From the NCBI GenBank assembly GCA_002337145.1, contig DDFK01000001.1, positions 1,209,501 to 1,273,500 of the forward strand: 64,000 bases of DNA, in the 5' to 3' direction. How positions within the stretch are numbered: the first letter of the stretch is position 1; every line of letters starts with the position of its first letter. The position numbers and the translations under genes are program-made. The notes beneath the pieces are model-generated. The model had not been told where the DNA came from, searched no databases, and worked only from the letters and a program-made list of their open reading frames with translations. The stretch is from Chitinophagaceae bacterium UBA1930 (GTDB taxonomy: Bacteria > Bacteroidota > Bacteroidia > Chitinophagales > Chitinophagaceae). Shown piece by piece: positions 34,269 to 43,033 of the stretch.

Positions 34269-35021
34269 TTATATCCTGGGGTACAGGAACTGTTTTATTT
34301 TGCGTACAGGTTTCAACAACAGGGTGTACCATCTAGGTTTTAGGTTATTGATACTCCATGCAAAATAGTCCTCTTTGTGGGCCTTGATCCTGTTATTGAG
34401 CGATTTGGTGCTTTGCCCACCGCTACGCATGTGCACCAGAACGTCGGGCAAATAAGCCACTTTTATAGCGTGCATGTACATCATGCGTAACAGTAATTCG
34501 TAATCGGCAGAACTTTTAAGACTTATATTGAAGGTACCGTAGGCGTTATAGATTTCCCTTTTTACAAAAAAAGTAGGGTGCGGGGGCATCCATCCTTTTA
34601 GGAAAAGGTTCCTGTCGTAACCGCCGGCAATCCATTTACGCAGGATTTTTTTTGGGTTGTTGGGATGTACAAAAATCAGGTCGCCATATACTGCATCGCA
34701 GTTTTTTTCCTTGAAAATATTCACCACTTCTTCTATCACATTTTCGTGAGCGAAGAAGTCGTCCGAGTTGAGTATGCCCACAATATCTCCATGGGTAAGT
34801 GCAATGCCCTTATTCATGGCATCGTAAATGCCTTTGTCCTGCTCGCTTACAACAGGCCCGTTATGACCCGCATTCTTTACCACATCCAATGTGTTGTCAT
34901 TTGATTTGCCATCAATAATGATGTGCTCAATATCAGCATAGGTTTGCCTTTGCACAGAAGCCAATGTATCGGCCACTGTGGCTGCACTATTGTAGGTAGC
35001 TGTAATAATTGAAACTTTCAT
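34269..35021 (-). CDS. Glycosyltransferase, GT2 family
   Basis: A GT-A glycosyltransferase of 250 residues. It starts VSIITATYNSAATVADTLAS, has QTYADIEHIIIDGKSNDNTL and the donor-site Asp motif VGILNSDDFFAHENV. The acceptor-side block PPHPTFFVKREIY and SSADYELLLRMMY follow. The overall layout matches the short family 2 enzymes of colanic-acid-type clusters (WcaA/WcaE-like). No membrane segment is obvious; the basic C-terminus may anchor it to the inner face of the membrane. The sugar donor is not determinable. Confidence 0.88.
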   Translation of the reverse strand: MKVSIITATYNSAATVADTLASVQRQTYADIEHIIIDGKSNDNTLDVVKNAGHNGPVVSEQDKGIYDAMNKGIALTHGDIVGILNSDDFFAHENVIEEVVNIFKEKNCDAVYGDLIFVHPNNPKKILRKWIAGGYDRNLFLKGWMPPHPTFFVKREIYNAYGTFNISLKSSADYELLLRMMYMHAIKVAYLPDVLVHMRSGGQSTKSLNNRIKAHKEDYFAWSINNLKPRWYTLLLKPVRKIKQFLYPRI

Positions 35022-35044
35022 TCTATCGCCAAAAAACTAAATAC

Positions 35045-35596
35045 TTAAATAATAATCCGCTCTTTTATTTTCATTGCGGGGTTGCCCTGATAAATTCCAT
35101 AGGGTTCCAATTGCTTGGTGGCAATGGAACCCACTGTTAAAATACTATGTGTTTTACAGACCACACCGGGGCAAACTACACATTTTGCACCAACCCAGCT
35201 TCCGTCTTCTATCACTATACTTTTAGTAACCAAGTCAAACGTTGTTGCTGTAAAATCGTGGTTGCCGGTAAGTAGGTATGCCCCTTGCGAAATACAGGCG
35301 TTGTTGCCAATATTTACCGTTGCCAGGTTGTCGATCCATACATGTTCGCCAACCCAACTATAATTGCCAATTTGCAGTTTCCAGGGAAACTTGATATTGA
35401 CACATGGTTTTATGACCACACCCTTACCAATTTTTGCACCAAATAAACGCAGCAGCCCAACCTTTAATTTGTTGATAGGTAAAAAAGAATGCCTGAACAC
35501 CAAGGCACTGGTAAAGTACCAGGCAAGGTATTTCATTCTGCCAGCCCCAACATTCAAAGTTTCTTTAAAAGAAGCAATGTTCACTTCCTTAAGCAT
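35045..35596 (-). CDS. Hexapeptide-repeat acetyltransferase, WcaF type
   Basis: A 183-residue left-handed beta-helix O-acetyltransferase that would add acetyl from acetyl-CoA to a sugar of the repeat unit. Hexapeptide turns run through LQIGNYSWVGEHVWID, VNIGNNACISQGAY, and IVIEDGSWVGAKCVVCPGV, with the active-site His in LTGNHDF and the family end YGIYQGNPAMKIKER. This is the pattern of colanic acid WcaF enzymes. Its first eight bases overlap the end of the downstream-reading GT4 gene at 35589. Confidence 0.9.
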   Translation of the reverse strand: MLKEVNIASFKETLNVGAGRMKYLAWYFTSALVFRHSFLPINKLKVGLLRLFGAKIGKGVVIKPCVNIKFPWKLQIGNYSWVGEHVWIDNLATVNIGNNACISQGAYLLTGNHDFTATTFDLVTKSIVIEDGSWVGAKCVVCPGVVCKTHSILTVGSIATKQLEPYGIYQGNPAMKIKERIII

Positions 35597-36770
35597 AATT
35601 TAATTCGATGCTTTTGTTGAATAAATGGCTATAGTCCTTTACAAACGATTGTCCAAAATAATAGGCTGTTGCCACTTGCAATGCCCCATGTCTGAACCTG
35701 TTCCATTGTTCGTTATTGGTTAGTGCCAGTTCATCTATTGTTGTGGCAATTGTCCGGTTATCTTCAATATCTATATTCCAACCTGCATTCTTTTCTTGTA
35801 GACTGTTCCATGGCGTAAAGAAGCTGGTAAGCACTGGTGTGCCAACGCTCAAGCTTTCGTATAGGGCATGTCCAAAGTTTTCGCCTTTTGTAAGCAATAC
35901 CAATGCATCGTATTGCTTCAGCGTTTGCTGAACGATATGTGCAGGCATATCGCCCTTATATTCTACCAGTACATTGGGCGGCAAATTAAGCATTTCATCC
36001 GTACATTTTTTCCAGTACCAGTCTTCTTTTATAGGCCCATAAATATGCAGCCCTATTTGTTGCTTGCAGTCTTTAACCTGCTGTAGCAGTAACAGTAAAT
36101 TTTTCTTTGGGGTTATCACAGACAGGTAAACCAGTTTCAGGCTATGTTCTTTTTTAATAGTATCCGCAATATTTTCCATGGGCAATTTGGGCACATTGCC
36201 TGCTATTGCAACAAAGGGCTTATTGCCGAATATTTTTACAATATCCGTTGCTTCGTCGTTGGTAGTGGCATGAAAGGAAATATGCCTGCATAGTCCCAAC
36301 AGTTTCAGCAAAGCAAGGTATATTTTTTTTTGCGTGGGCTTTATGGCCAGTGCACCAGCCTGTAACATGCCTCTTGGCGAAACAATGATGGCCTGCTTTT
36401 TTAAACGCCCCATTTTTTTTAATACCAACGGGTACAGAAATTGCGGGGTGTAGAACCCATTTATAAACACAGCATCTGCACCGCATGACAGAATAACGCT
36501 CTGCATTTTTTTTAAGGAAGGCTTTTTTGTAGAATCGTACCACACGTTTACCGATAAGTTGCTACCTGGCAATTGCATGCTGTTCCAAGTATCCAACTGT
36601 ACACCTTCGTATGTGTTTTCAGAATTTAGGTCGTATGCCGAAGTAATGATCTTAAAAATATATACCTGCTCTAAAGCCTGCACCATATTGACCAATGACT
36701 GTATTGGCCCACCTGCTTTGTAACCGGGATAGAAGTATTCGTACACTACTGCAATTACTTTTTTATTCAA
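35589..36770 (-). CDS. Glycosyltransferase, GT4 family
   Basis: A 393-residue GT-B enzyme. The N-terminal loop EYFYPGYKAGGPIQSLVNM is a common form in exopolysaccharide GT4 proteins. The middle has VSPRGMLQAGAL, and the donor domain has LVYLSVITPKKNL and the Glu motif LLTKGENFGHALYESLSVGTP. Start and stop overlap both neighbours (four bases upstream, eight downstream), so it is translationally coupled on both sides. The donor sugar is unknown. Confidence 0.9.
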   Translation of the reverse strand: MNKKVIAVVYEYFYPGYKAGGPIQSLVNMVQALEQVYIFKIITSAYDLNSENTYEGVQLDTWNSMQLPGSNLSVNVWYDSTKKPSLKKMQSVILSCGADAVFINGFYTPQFLYPLVLKKMGRLKKQAIIVSPRGMLQAGALAIKPTQKKIYLALLKLLGLCRHISFHATTNDEATDIVKIFGNKPFVAIAGNVPKLPMENIADTIKKEHSLKLVYLSVITPKKNLLLLLQQVKDCKQQIGLHIYGPIKEDWYWKKCTDEMLNLPPNVLVEYKGDMPAHIVQQTLKQYDALVLLTKGENFGHALYESLSVGTPVLTSFFTPWNSLQEKNAGWNIDIEDNRTIATTIDELALTNNEQWNRFRHGALQVATAYYFGQSFVKDYSHLFNKSIELNYA

Positions 36771-37885
36771 TCCTGCTGGCTGTTGTTGGTTAAATAGTTC
36801 TTAAGTCTTTCTTTATAACGGTGAAAGCCAAAAGCATCGAATACTTGCTGCTGCAACAGCAATGGGCTGTAGTTTACATTGTCTAGGGATTCCTGTATTG
36901 CTACAATGAGTTCTTCTTTACTGTCGGGATCTACCAGTTTGCCTAGCTTGCCATTTAGTAAGGCATCCACGCTTCCATCTTTTGAGCCTGCAATTACTTT
37001 ACGCCCACAGGTAAGGGCTTCAATAAAAACAATACCAAAGCCTTCTTTTTTACTTGGCATTGCAAACACATCGGCCAATAGGTAATGGTCTATCAGCTCT
37101 TCGTCTTTTATGAAACCAGTAAGCAATATCTTTTCCGCAATATTGTTTTCCTTGATAAGTTCCTGTATCCTGTTTTCCTCTTCCTTGTCGGCTTTTCCGC
37201 ATAACAGGTAGCGTACTTTATTTTCTTTGTCGCCCAATTCATGCAGCAACTCAATGGTATTGTCGTAGCCTTTATATTTTTCTGAGAAGGAGAGTCTTGT
37301 TACGGTAAGTATCACTTTTGTATCGGCGTCTATGTTGTACCGCTTTACCAAGTAATCCGGCTTTTCGAAATTGGTAGGCGCTACAAAGTAGGGATCGATC
37401 GTATTGGGGAATACCCTTATTTTATCTGCTGCAACAGAAGGATTGAATTCGATGATTTTTGTTTTGGTAAACTCGCTTACCGATAAAATGATATCGGCAC
37501 ATTCAAGTAGTTTCTTTTTGTGCCCAACATGTGTTTTCCATACTTCTATGCCATGCGTTACCAGTATCAGTTTTACGTTGGGCCTTATTTTTTTTATCAT
37601 GTATCCTATAACGGACAGGTTGATATGCCCCAATATGATGGTGTCATATTTAAAGGACCGTATCAGCGTAGCTATTACGAACAGCATCCTTTTTCCGCCA
37701 TAACCTTTGAACCTTTGGGCCGGAAAATACCTTTCGTCGGTAGCTGTATCAAAAGACGAAAATCCATCTGCATCAAAAAAGCCATCCACACTTAACTCGT
37801 GCAATGCTTTTAAGAAACTGCGGTTGAATTTTTCGATACCGCCAGTAAAAGAGAATGCTTTTAAATAAAGAAATAAAACTCTCAT
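36767..37885 (-). CDS. Glycosyltransferase, GT4 family
   Basis: A 372-residue GT-B glycosyltransferase. The chosen ATG at 37885 overlaps the stop of the asparagine-synthase gene (ATGA) and places the typical N-terminal strand MRVLFLYLKAFSFTGGIEKF at the start; earlier in-frame codons are within the upstream gene. Family features are LVTHGIEVWKTHVGHKKKLL, SVSEFTKTKIIEF, the donor block TVTRLSFSEKYKGYD and the Glu motif MPSKKEGFGIVFIEALTCG. It shares a 4-base overlap with the next glycosyltransferase gene. Confidence 0.92.
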   Translation of the reverse strand: MRVLFLYLKAFSFTGGIEKFNRSFLKALHELSVDGFFDADGFSSFDTATDERYFPAQRFKGYGGKRMLFVIATLIRSFKYDTIILGHINLSVIGYMIKKIRPNVKLILVTHGIEVWKTHVGHKKKLLECADIILSVSEFTKTKIIEFNPSVAADKIRVFPNTIDPYFVAPTNFEKPDYLVKRYNIDADTKVILTVTRLSFSEKYKGYDNTIELLHELGDKENKVRYLLCGKADKEEENRIQELIKENNIAEKILLTGFIKDEELIDHYLLADVFAMPSKKEGFGIVFIEALTCGRKVIAGSKDGSVDALLNGKLGKLVDPDSKEELIVAIQESLDNVNYSPLLLQQQVFDAFGFHRYKERLKNYLTNNSQQD

Positions 37886-39684
37886 GAAGTAATTAAACCG
37901 CCAAGCTTGCCGGTTTGTTGACTCAATATATAGCTCCAGTAACGGCTCCAATGTATGTTGCCATTCACCAGTTTTTTCTGTAGTTCCTGTGTCTTACCCG
38001 TATGGTCGTTTGGGGGCTGTATTGCTTGCATCCAATGCTCGAAGGGGAATGTAAAACCCTGCTTGGGCCTTTTCCATATCTCTTCAGGCAGTTGTTTACG
38101 GAATGCTTCTATCAATAAATATTTATTCTGCTCTTTGCTGTACCTAACATCAGGGTTTATGGCGTATGCCAGTTGCATCAGTTCTTTATCCAAAAATGGA
38201 ACCCTTACTTCTATGCCATGCCACATGCTCATGTAGTCGGTATCTTTTAGCAATTGGTTTTGCATGTACAGGTTTGTTTCCAGGTAGCTGATCCTTTCCT
38301 GCAGCGGCAGTTTGTTGATGAAGCTAGGCAGGTGCTGCTGCATCTGCTCAATAACTTCTTGCACTTCCGATTCGGTACAACCCAACAGTTCTGCAACTTG
38401 CGAAGGGATAAAAAAACCCCTGTTGAACAGATACTCGCCGAGGCCATTCTTGATGCCCAGGAAACTTACTTTTTTCCGTTTGTCATCAGGAAAAATGCCT
38501 GCTGCCTTAAACATGAAATCAGGCAACCATCGAATGGCGTTAATGGATTTTGTTCTGTTGAAAGATTGGTAGCCACCAAACAATTCATCTGCACCCAGCC
38601 CACTCAATACCGCTTTCAGGCCATATTCTTTTGCATACTTGCAAATGAAATAAGAGTTGATGCCATCGTTACTTGGCTGGTCCATTGCCTGCAGTATATC
38701 GGGTACGGATTCCTTAAAAAGCTCTTCTGTAACAATGTATGATTTATGGTTTGCCTTGGTTTGTTCAATAACAATATCCTGGTAATACTTTTCAGAAAAT
38801 TTCTCGTTGTCAAAAATGATGGAGAGTGTATGCAGGCTATCCGGTATAAAAGGCTTGGCCAATATCGTCAACAAACTTGAATCGAGCCCGCCACTTAAAA
38901 AGAGTCCAATAGGTGCCTCAGAAATCAAATGCCTTTCTACCGCCTTTACAAGTGCCTTGCCTACTTTTTCAATCGCCTCATCTTTATCGTTGATTGTATA
39001 ATTGTAGTAAAGGTTAAAGAATTTCTGTTTCGCTATTTTTAATGAGGGCAGGTCAATTTCCAACAAACTACCTTTCTCAAGCGGAACTACATTTTGCAAT
39101 GTGGTAATGGGTTCGGGTAAATGCCCAAACAGTAAAAAATATTTTTTCCAGTCCTTATGTTCTGGCCAATTCGGATCAATGCTATTAAAGGCCCTTACTT
39201 CGCTGGCAAAATAAAGTTTGTTTTGCTGAATGGAATAGTATAGCGGTTTGATGCCTGCGTGGTCCCTTGCCAGTATCAGTTTATTGATTCGCTTGTCGAG
39301 CAAGGCCAGTGCAAACATTCCATTAAACCTGCTGAAGCATTCCTTGCCCCATTCCAGGTATGCATTGATGATGACTTCTGTATCGGAATTTGAAATGAAA
39401 CGGTATTGCTTTAGTTCAAGCTCCTTTCTTATTTCTTGGAAATTGTAGATCTCGCCATTGAATACCAGTACAATTTTTTTACTTGTATCCAACATGGGTT
39501 GATGCCCAAGTGGTGATAGGTCTAGAAACGATAACCTCCTGTGCCCAAATGCCAGTGGAAGTTCGTTATCTATGTAGATACCGCAACCATCAGGCCCACC
39601 ATGCTCCATGGTGTCTCTCATTCTGGTTATCAGGCCTTCGGTAGGCGGTGTGGTTAGATCGATTATTCCTGCTATTCTACACAT
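37882..39684 (-). CDS. asnB: Asparagine synthase (glutamine-hydrolysing)-like amidotransferase
   Basis: A 600-residue two-domain protein. The N-terminal class II glutaminase domain has the nucleophile Cys2 (MCRIAGI) with HRRLSFLDLS and FNGEIYNF. The C-terminal ATP pyrophosphatase domain has the PP-loop LFLSGGLDSSLLT at about 262-274, then GLGADELFGGYQSF. In polysaccharide loci such proteins are thought to amidate sugar carboxylates, as WbpS-type enzymes do. The uronate epimerase of this locus offers a possible acid substrate. Free asparagine synthesis cannot be excluded from sequence. Confidence 0.93.
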   Translation of the reverse strand: MCRIAGIIDLTTPPTEGLITRMRDTMEHGGPDGCGIYIDNELPLAFGHRRLSFLDLSPLGHQPMLDTSKKIVLVFNGEIYNFQEIRKELELKQYRFISNSDTEVIINAYLEWGKECFSRFNGMFALALLDKRINKLILARDHAGIKPLYYSIQQNKLYFASEVRAFNSIDPNWPEHKDWKKYFLLFGHLPEPITTLQNVVPLEKGSLLEIDLPSLKIAKQKFFNLYYNYTINDKDEAIEKVGKALVKAVERHLISEAPIGLFLSGGLDSSLLTILAKPFIPDSLHTLSIIFDNEKFSEKYYQDIVIEQTKANHKSYIVTEELFKESVPDILQAMDQPSNDGINSYFICKYAKEYGLKAVLSGLGADELFGGYQSFNRTKSINAIRWLPDFMFKAAGIFPDDKRKKVSFLGIKNGLGEYLFNRGFFIPSQVAELLGCTESEVQEVIEQMQQHLPSFINKLPLQERISYLETNLYMQNQLLKDTDYMSMWHGIEVRVPFLDKELMQLAYAINPDVRYSKEQNKYLLIEAFRKQLPEEIWKRPKQGFTFPFEHWMQAIQPPNDHTGKTQELQKKLVNGNIHWSRYWSYILSQQTGKLGGLITS

Positions 39685-39747
39685 TTACCCTGTGAAGTTA
39701 GTATTGCAACTGGTACAAAGCTCTTAAAAAAAAATTAACGCACTCAT

Positions 39748-41166
39748 TTACACAGCCTTAGAAGCTATTAAATTATTCTTACTTTTCATGAAAGTAAACT
39801 TACTGCCGCCCATATAAACATGTAATGGTGTCATTAAATATTTTCTAAAAAGGTAGGTTGCTATTACATACATAAATAACCATCCCAATATTTTTGTTCC
39901 GGGAATTCCGTTACAGTTAATGTAAGACCATAACGGCACAACGAATGTAAAGCCCCACACATAGTTGATACTTTTTTGGATGAGGTACTTATAAAAGAAA
40001 CCAAACAGGCATCCAATTAAAAATATGGGAACCAACATACCAACAGGTCCGTAATCTATATAGCTTTCAGCCAAAAAGCCCAAGCTTATACTGGTACCTT
40101 GTTCTGCTGTAGCCACTGAACGCATGCAATAAGTATTTACCATTTTAGAATCATCAATAACTGGTTTATCTGGATACACAATTCTCGGTACCAGTATATG
40201 CACTATATTATTTGTCCATAGCTTCCCATTCTCATACGGCAGTTCATTCGGTACCCTGACCATGGCCTGGGAAAAAAATTCGATATAGGAAAGCCTATCG
40301 ATACTCTGATAAACCACGTCATTGTCTTTACTGAATGGATCGGCTTTGGATGCCAGTTCATATATTTTTGACAAAGCATCCTGTGTTGTAACAGTAATGG
40401 TTTGTGTGGCAGCACCACCATTCAGGAACGCCCTATATTCCCCCTTGATTGTTTGCCAAATAAGCATCATATATAAGCACCCAATAACAATAACAATATT
40501 TCTGACAATTTGTTTGAACGTAAATTTTAACGGGAAATAGGATAGGGAGATTCCTATTACAATTAGCAGATCCTTGAAACTAGAAAAGAAGCTTACGAAG
40601 CTTAATATGATTTCAATTGAAATTACTATTATCGCCAGTGAGATGCCTTTTTTTTGTGCATATACCGAATAAATGAGTAGAAACAAGAAGCCGGTACGCA
40701 ATTGTATAATGGCATTGAATAGCTGGGAGAACCCTGCGAAAAAAAACAGGATACCGAACAATACAGAAGCCCCTACAGTAGCAACTATGTAAAAGATTAT
40801 TATTTTATCGATTCTATAATTGAAGGTTTTGGTATAACTAACATCAATTTTCTTTAGTGCATTTTTGCTGAATACAAAAATACCAAGTGAGAAAACCAAT
40901 AAACATGCTAATGCCAAGTATGTTGTCTCAATAATTTTAGGGCTTATTGATAGGTCCTCGTATCTAAGCCCAACAAAATCTGCATAGAAAACTTTAACGG
41001 TTATTGATAACCAGAAAAGAAACAATCCCGCAAAAATAATTTTTGGTTGACCTTTTACCCAGAAGAGCCTGTATAGAACATATAGAATAGCCATGCTACA
41101 GAAAACAATTGCTGGCTGTGCCGATATTAAGACTAAGAAAGCTGTTACAAGTAAGAAAAAGAACAT
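39748..41166 (-). CDS. Membrane protein, second candidate polysaccharide polymerase (Wzy-like)
   Basis: An integral membrane protein of 472 residues with about 12 hydrophobic segments. A large polar loop of roughly 110 residues lies between the ninth and tenth; it contains NGGAATQTITV and the segment IVHILVPRIVYPDKPVIDDS. That arrangement is the classic Wzy topology, and the block ISLGFLAESYIDYGPVGMLV is the kind of signature found in the EpsK/WzyE-like O-antigen polymerases. It is more convincing as a polymerase than the protein encoded at 25215-26324. It begins a new run of glycosyltransferase genes. Confidence 0.75.
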   Translation of the reverse strand: MFFFLLVTAFLVLISAQPAIVFCSMAILYVLYRLFWVKGQPKIIFAGLFLFWLSITVKVFYADFVGLRYEDLSISPKIIETTYLALACLLVFSLGIFVFSKNALKKIDVSYTKTFNYRIDKIIIFYIVATVGASVLFGILFFFAGFSQLFNAIIQLRTGFLFLLIYSVYAQKKGISLAIIVISIEIILSFVSFFSSFKDLLIVIGISLSYFPLKFTFKQIVRNIVIVIGCLYMMLIWQTIKGEYRAFLNGGAATQTITVTTQDALSKIYELASKADPFSKDNDVVYQSIDRLSYIEFFSQAMVRVPNELPYENGKLWTNNIVHILVPRIVYPDKPVIDDSKMVNTYCMRSVATAEQGTSISLGFLAESYIDYGPVGMLVPIFLIGCLFGFFYKYLIQKSINYVWGFTFVVPLWSYINCNGIPGTKILGWLFMYVIATYLFRKYLMTPLHVYMGGSKFTFMKSKNNLIASKAV

Positions 41167-41248
41167 CTGGAAAAATTAGAAATGCTACAATACTGGCACT
41201 TTACCAATATTGCAAATTATATTATACTGTCAAATGCAGAAGCTCCGC

Positions 41249-41836
41249 CTATTTGCGTTGCATTATGTTTAGTGAATCTACTGTTTCGAGTAGTTTAAAG
41301 TTGGGATCATTGACAATGTGTTCCACAAAATATTTATGCGAACCCAGATTGGCAACGGTAGCATCATGTACGGGGATTGAAGTATCATGCAAAGCAATTA
41401 TTCCACCCGGTTTTATTTTGGGTGCGTATAAAGCCCAGTCTTTTCTGATGCCATCTTCTGAATGGTCCCCATCTACAAAAATAAAATCAACATTATCCGG
41501 TATATCGTTAACTGCGTCAAAACTAAGCTTGGCAATATATGTAACGTTACAAGAAACACGGCTTGCTTTAACATGCCTTCTTGCTATTTTTTCATGGTAA
41601 CAAATTCCTAGTTTCCCTTTAAAAAAGGGATCTATTGCATATAACGTTCCTGTTTTGTTTATGCTATTACCCATTATTGCAGTATTGACCCCTTCGTAAA
41701 CGCCAATCTCAACTGCAAGCAAAGCATTGCTTGAATATTTCGCAATCGTATGTTGCTCTGCAAGTGTGGTCTGCGAATGTGGTTTATCTAAACCGATTAT
41801 ACATTTTACAAAATGTGCAATTGCATTTCCTATCAT
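41249..41836 (-). CDS. Class I SAM-dependent methyltransferase (Methyltransf_24 type)
   Basis: A 195-residue methyltransferase of the small macrocin-O-methyltransferase/Methyltransf_24 group. The AdoMet loop is AVEIGVYEGVNTAIMG, followed by LYAIDPFF, the metal-type DFIFVDGDHSEDGIRKDW and GGIIALHDTSI. Enzymes of this group methylate sugar hydroxyls in antibiotics and O-antigens. The protein stands between a polymerase-like gene (82 bases downstream) and a GT4 gene (30 bases upstream). Confidence 0.87.
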   Translation of the reverse strand: MIGNAIAHFVKCIIGLDKPHSQTTLAEQHTIAKYSSNALLAVEIGVYEGVNTAIMGNSINKTGTLYAIDPFFKGKLGICYHEKIARRHVKASRVSCNVTYIAKLSFDAVNDIPDNVDFIFVDGDHSEDGIRKDWALYAPKIKPGGIIALHDTSIPVHDATVANLGSHKYFVEHIVNDPNFKLLETVDSLNIMQRK

Positions 41837-41866
41837 ATTGGCGTTTTGGGTTAATAAATAGGGATA

Positions 41867-43033
41867 TTACCTGCTTAATATTTTTTTGATAGAATCCACA
41901 ACAGAATCGAAACTCCAGGATTGAATTATTTGTAGGGATGCGTTCCCCATGCTTTTCAAGTTGCCCTTTTGTTTTACAAGCAAAGAAAGCTTGTCCGTCA
42001 GGTCGTCTATATCGTTATTTTTAAAAATATAGCCATTCACATTATTGTTAATTATGTCCATTGTGCATGCAACCTTATCGCTTGCCAGCACTGCTTTTCC
42101 GCTGGCCATTGCCTCATTAATTGCCAGTCCCCATGTTTCGCTTAAACTGGGTAAAACAAATACATCTGCTAGGTTATATACCAGGGGCATCTTTGACTGG
42201 TTCTGAAAATCGAGAAATAAAATATTTTCAAATCCGTTAGCAATAGATTTTAAGTGCTGTTCCAAAGGGCCATTCCCTACCAGAACCAAGTATGCTTTTT
42301 TATCATTGAACTTAATGAAAGATTTAATCAGTACTGAAATGTTTTTTACAGCCTCAAATTTTCCTGCATATAAAAATACAGTTGCATCACCTGGAATATT
42401 GAGCTGCCTTTTCCATTCATCCGTTTCAAACGAAGTGTTTTTTGAAAACCTTTTATTGTCAATTGCATGTGGGGCAAAAACAAGCTGTTCATTTTTTAAT
42501 CCTACAAACTCGTAGTAGGCTTTGTTTGCCGTACCAACATATAGTGCATAGTCCACGTGTTTATACACCCATCTTAAAAATACCTTCCTCAGTATTTTTT
42601 TAAGAGAAAAGCCAAGAGGCTGGTTTAGCAATGTTGAATCGCCACGAAACAAGATGGGCACTTTTCCTTTAAAATACCTTAGCACCTGTAAATGGCTTTT
42701 AAAATTCCATCCAATTACAAGGATTGCTTCGGGATCCCATTGTTTCAATTCGTTAACCAAGGAAGGGTTATCAATGCCCTTAAAATGCGATGATCCAGGG
42801 TTTGAAGAAACATTGTTTACAAAGGTATATTCATATCCGTTCAGCAAAGGGATATCCCATTCTACAACTTTGCCAAAACCTGGGTCGTATTTGCTTTGCA
42901 ATACCGATTCGCCCCAGGTATAGAACACTTTTACGTTTACTCCTTGCTCACTTAAGCCCTGAAATATTGGTGCATAATATTGTATAGGGTGTGTAGTAAC
43001 TACAGCCAAAGATTTATACTGGGTTCCGTTCAC
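41867..43033 (-). CDS. Glycosyltransferase, GT4 family
   Basis: A 388-residue GT-B enzyme. The N-terminus reads LAVVTTHPIQYYAPIFQGL, a form shared by many GT4 proteins of bacterial polysaccharide clusters. The donor half has FLYAGKFEAVKNISVLI and the Glu motif LPSLSETWGLAINEAMASG. Translation appears to begin at GTG (43033), overlapping the upstream acyltransferase stop as GTGA. Donor and acceptor are unknown. Confidence 0.91.
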   Translation of the reverse strand: MNGTQYKSLAVVTTHPIQYYAPIFQGLSEQGVNVKVFYTWGESVLQSKYDPGFGKVVEWDIPLLNGYEYTFVNNVSSNPGSSHFKGIDNPSLVNELKQWDPEAILVIGWNFKSHLQVLRYFKGKVPILFRGDSTLLNQPLGFSLKKILRKVFLRWVYKHVDYALYVGTANKAYYEFVGLKNEQLVFAPHAIDNKRFSKNTSFETDEWKRQLNIPGDATVFLYAGKFEAVKNISVLIKSFIKFNDKKAYLVLVGNGPLEQHLKSIANGFENILFLDFQNQSKMPLVYNLADVFVLPSLSETWGLAINEAMASGKAVLASDKVACTMDIINNNVNGYIFKNNDIDDLTDKLSLLVKQKGNLKSMGNASLQIIQSWSFDSVVDSIKKILSR

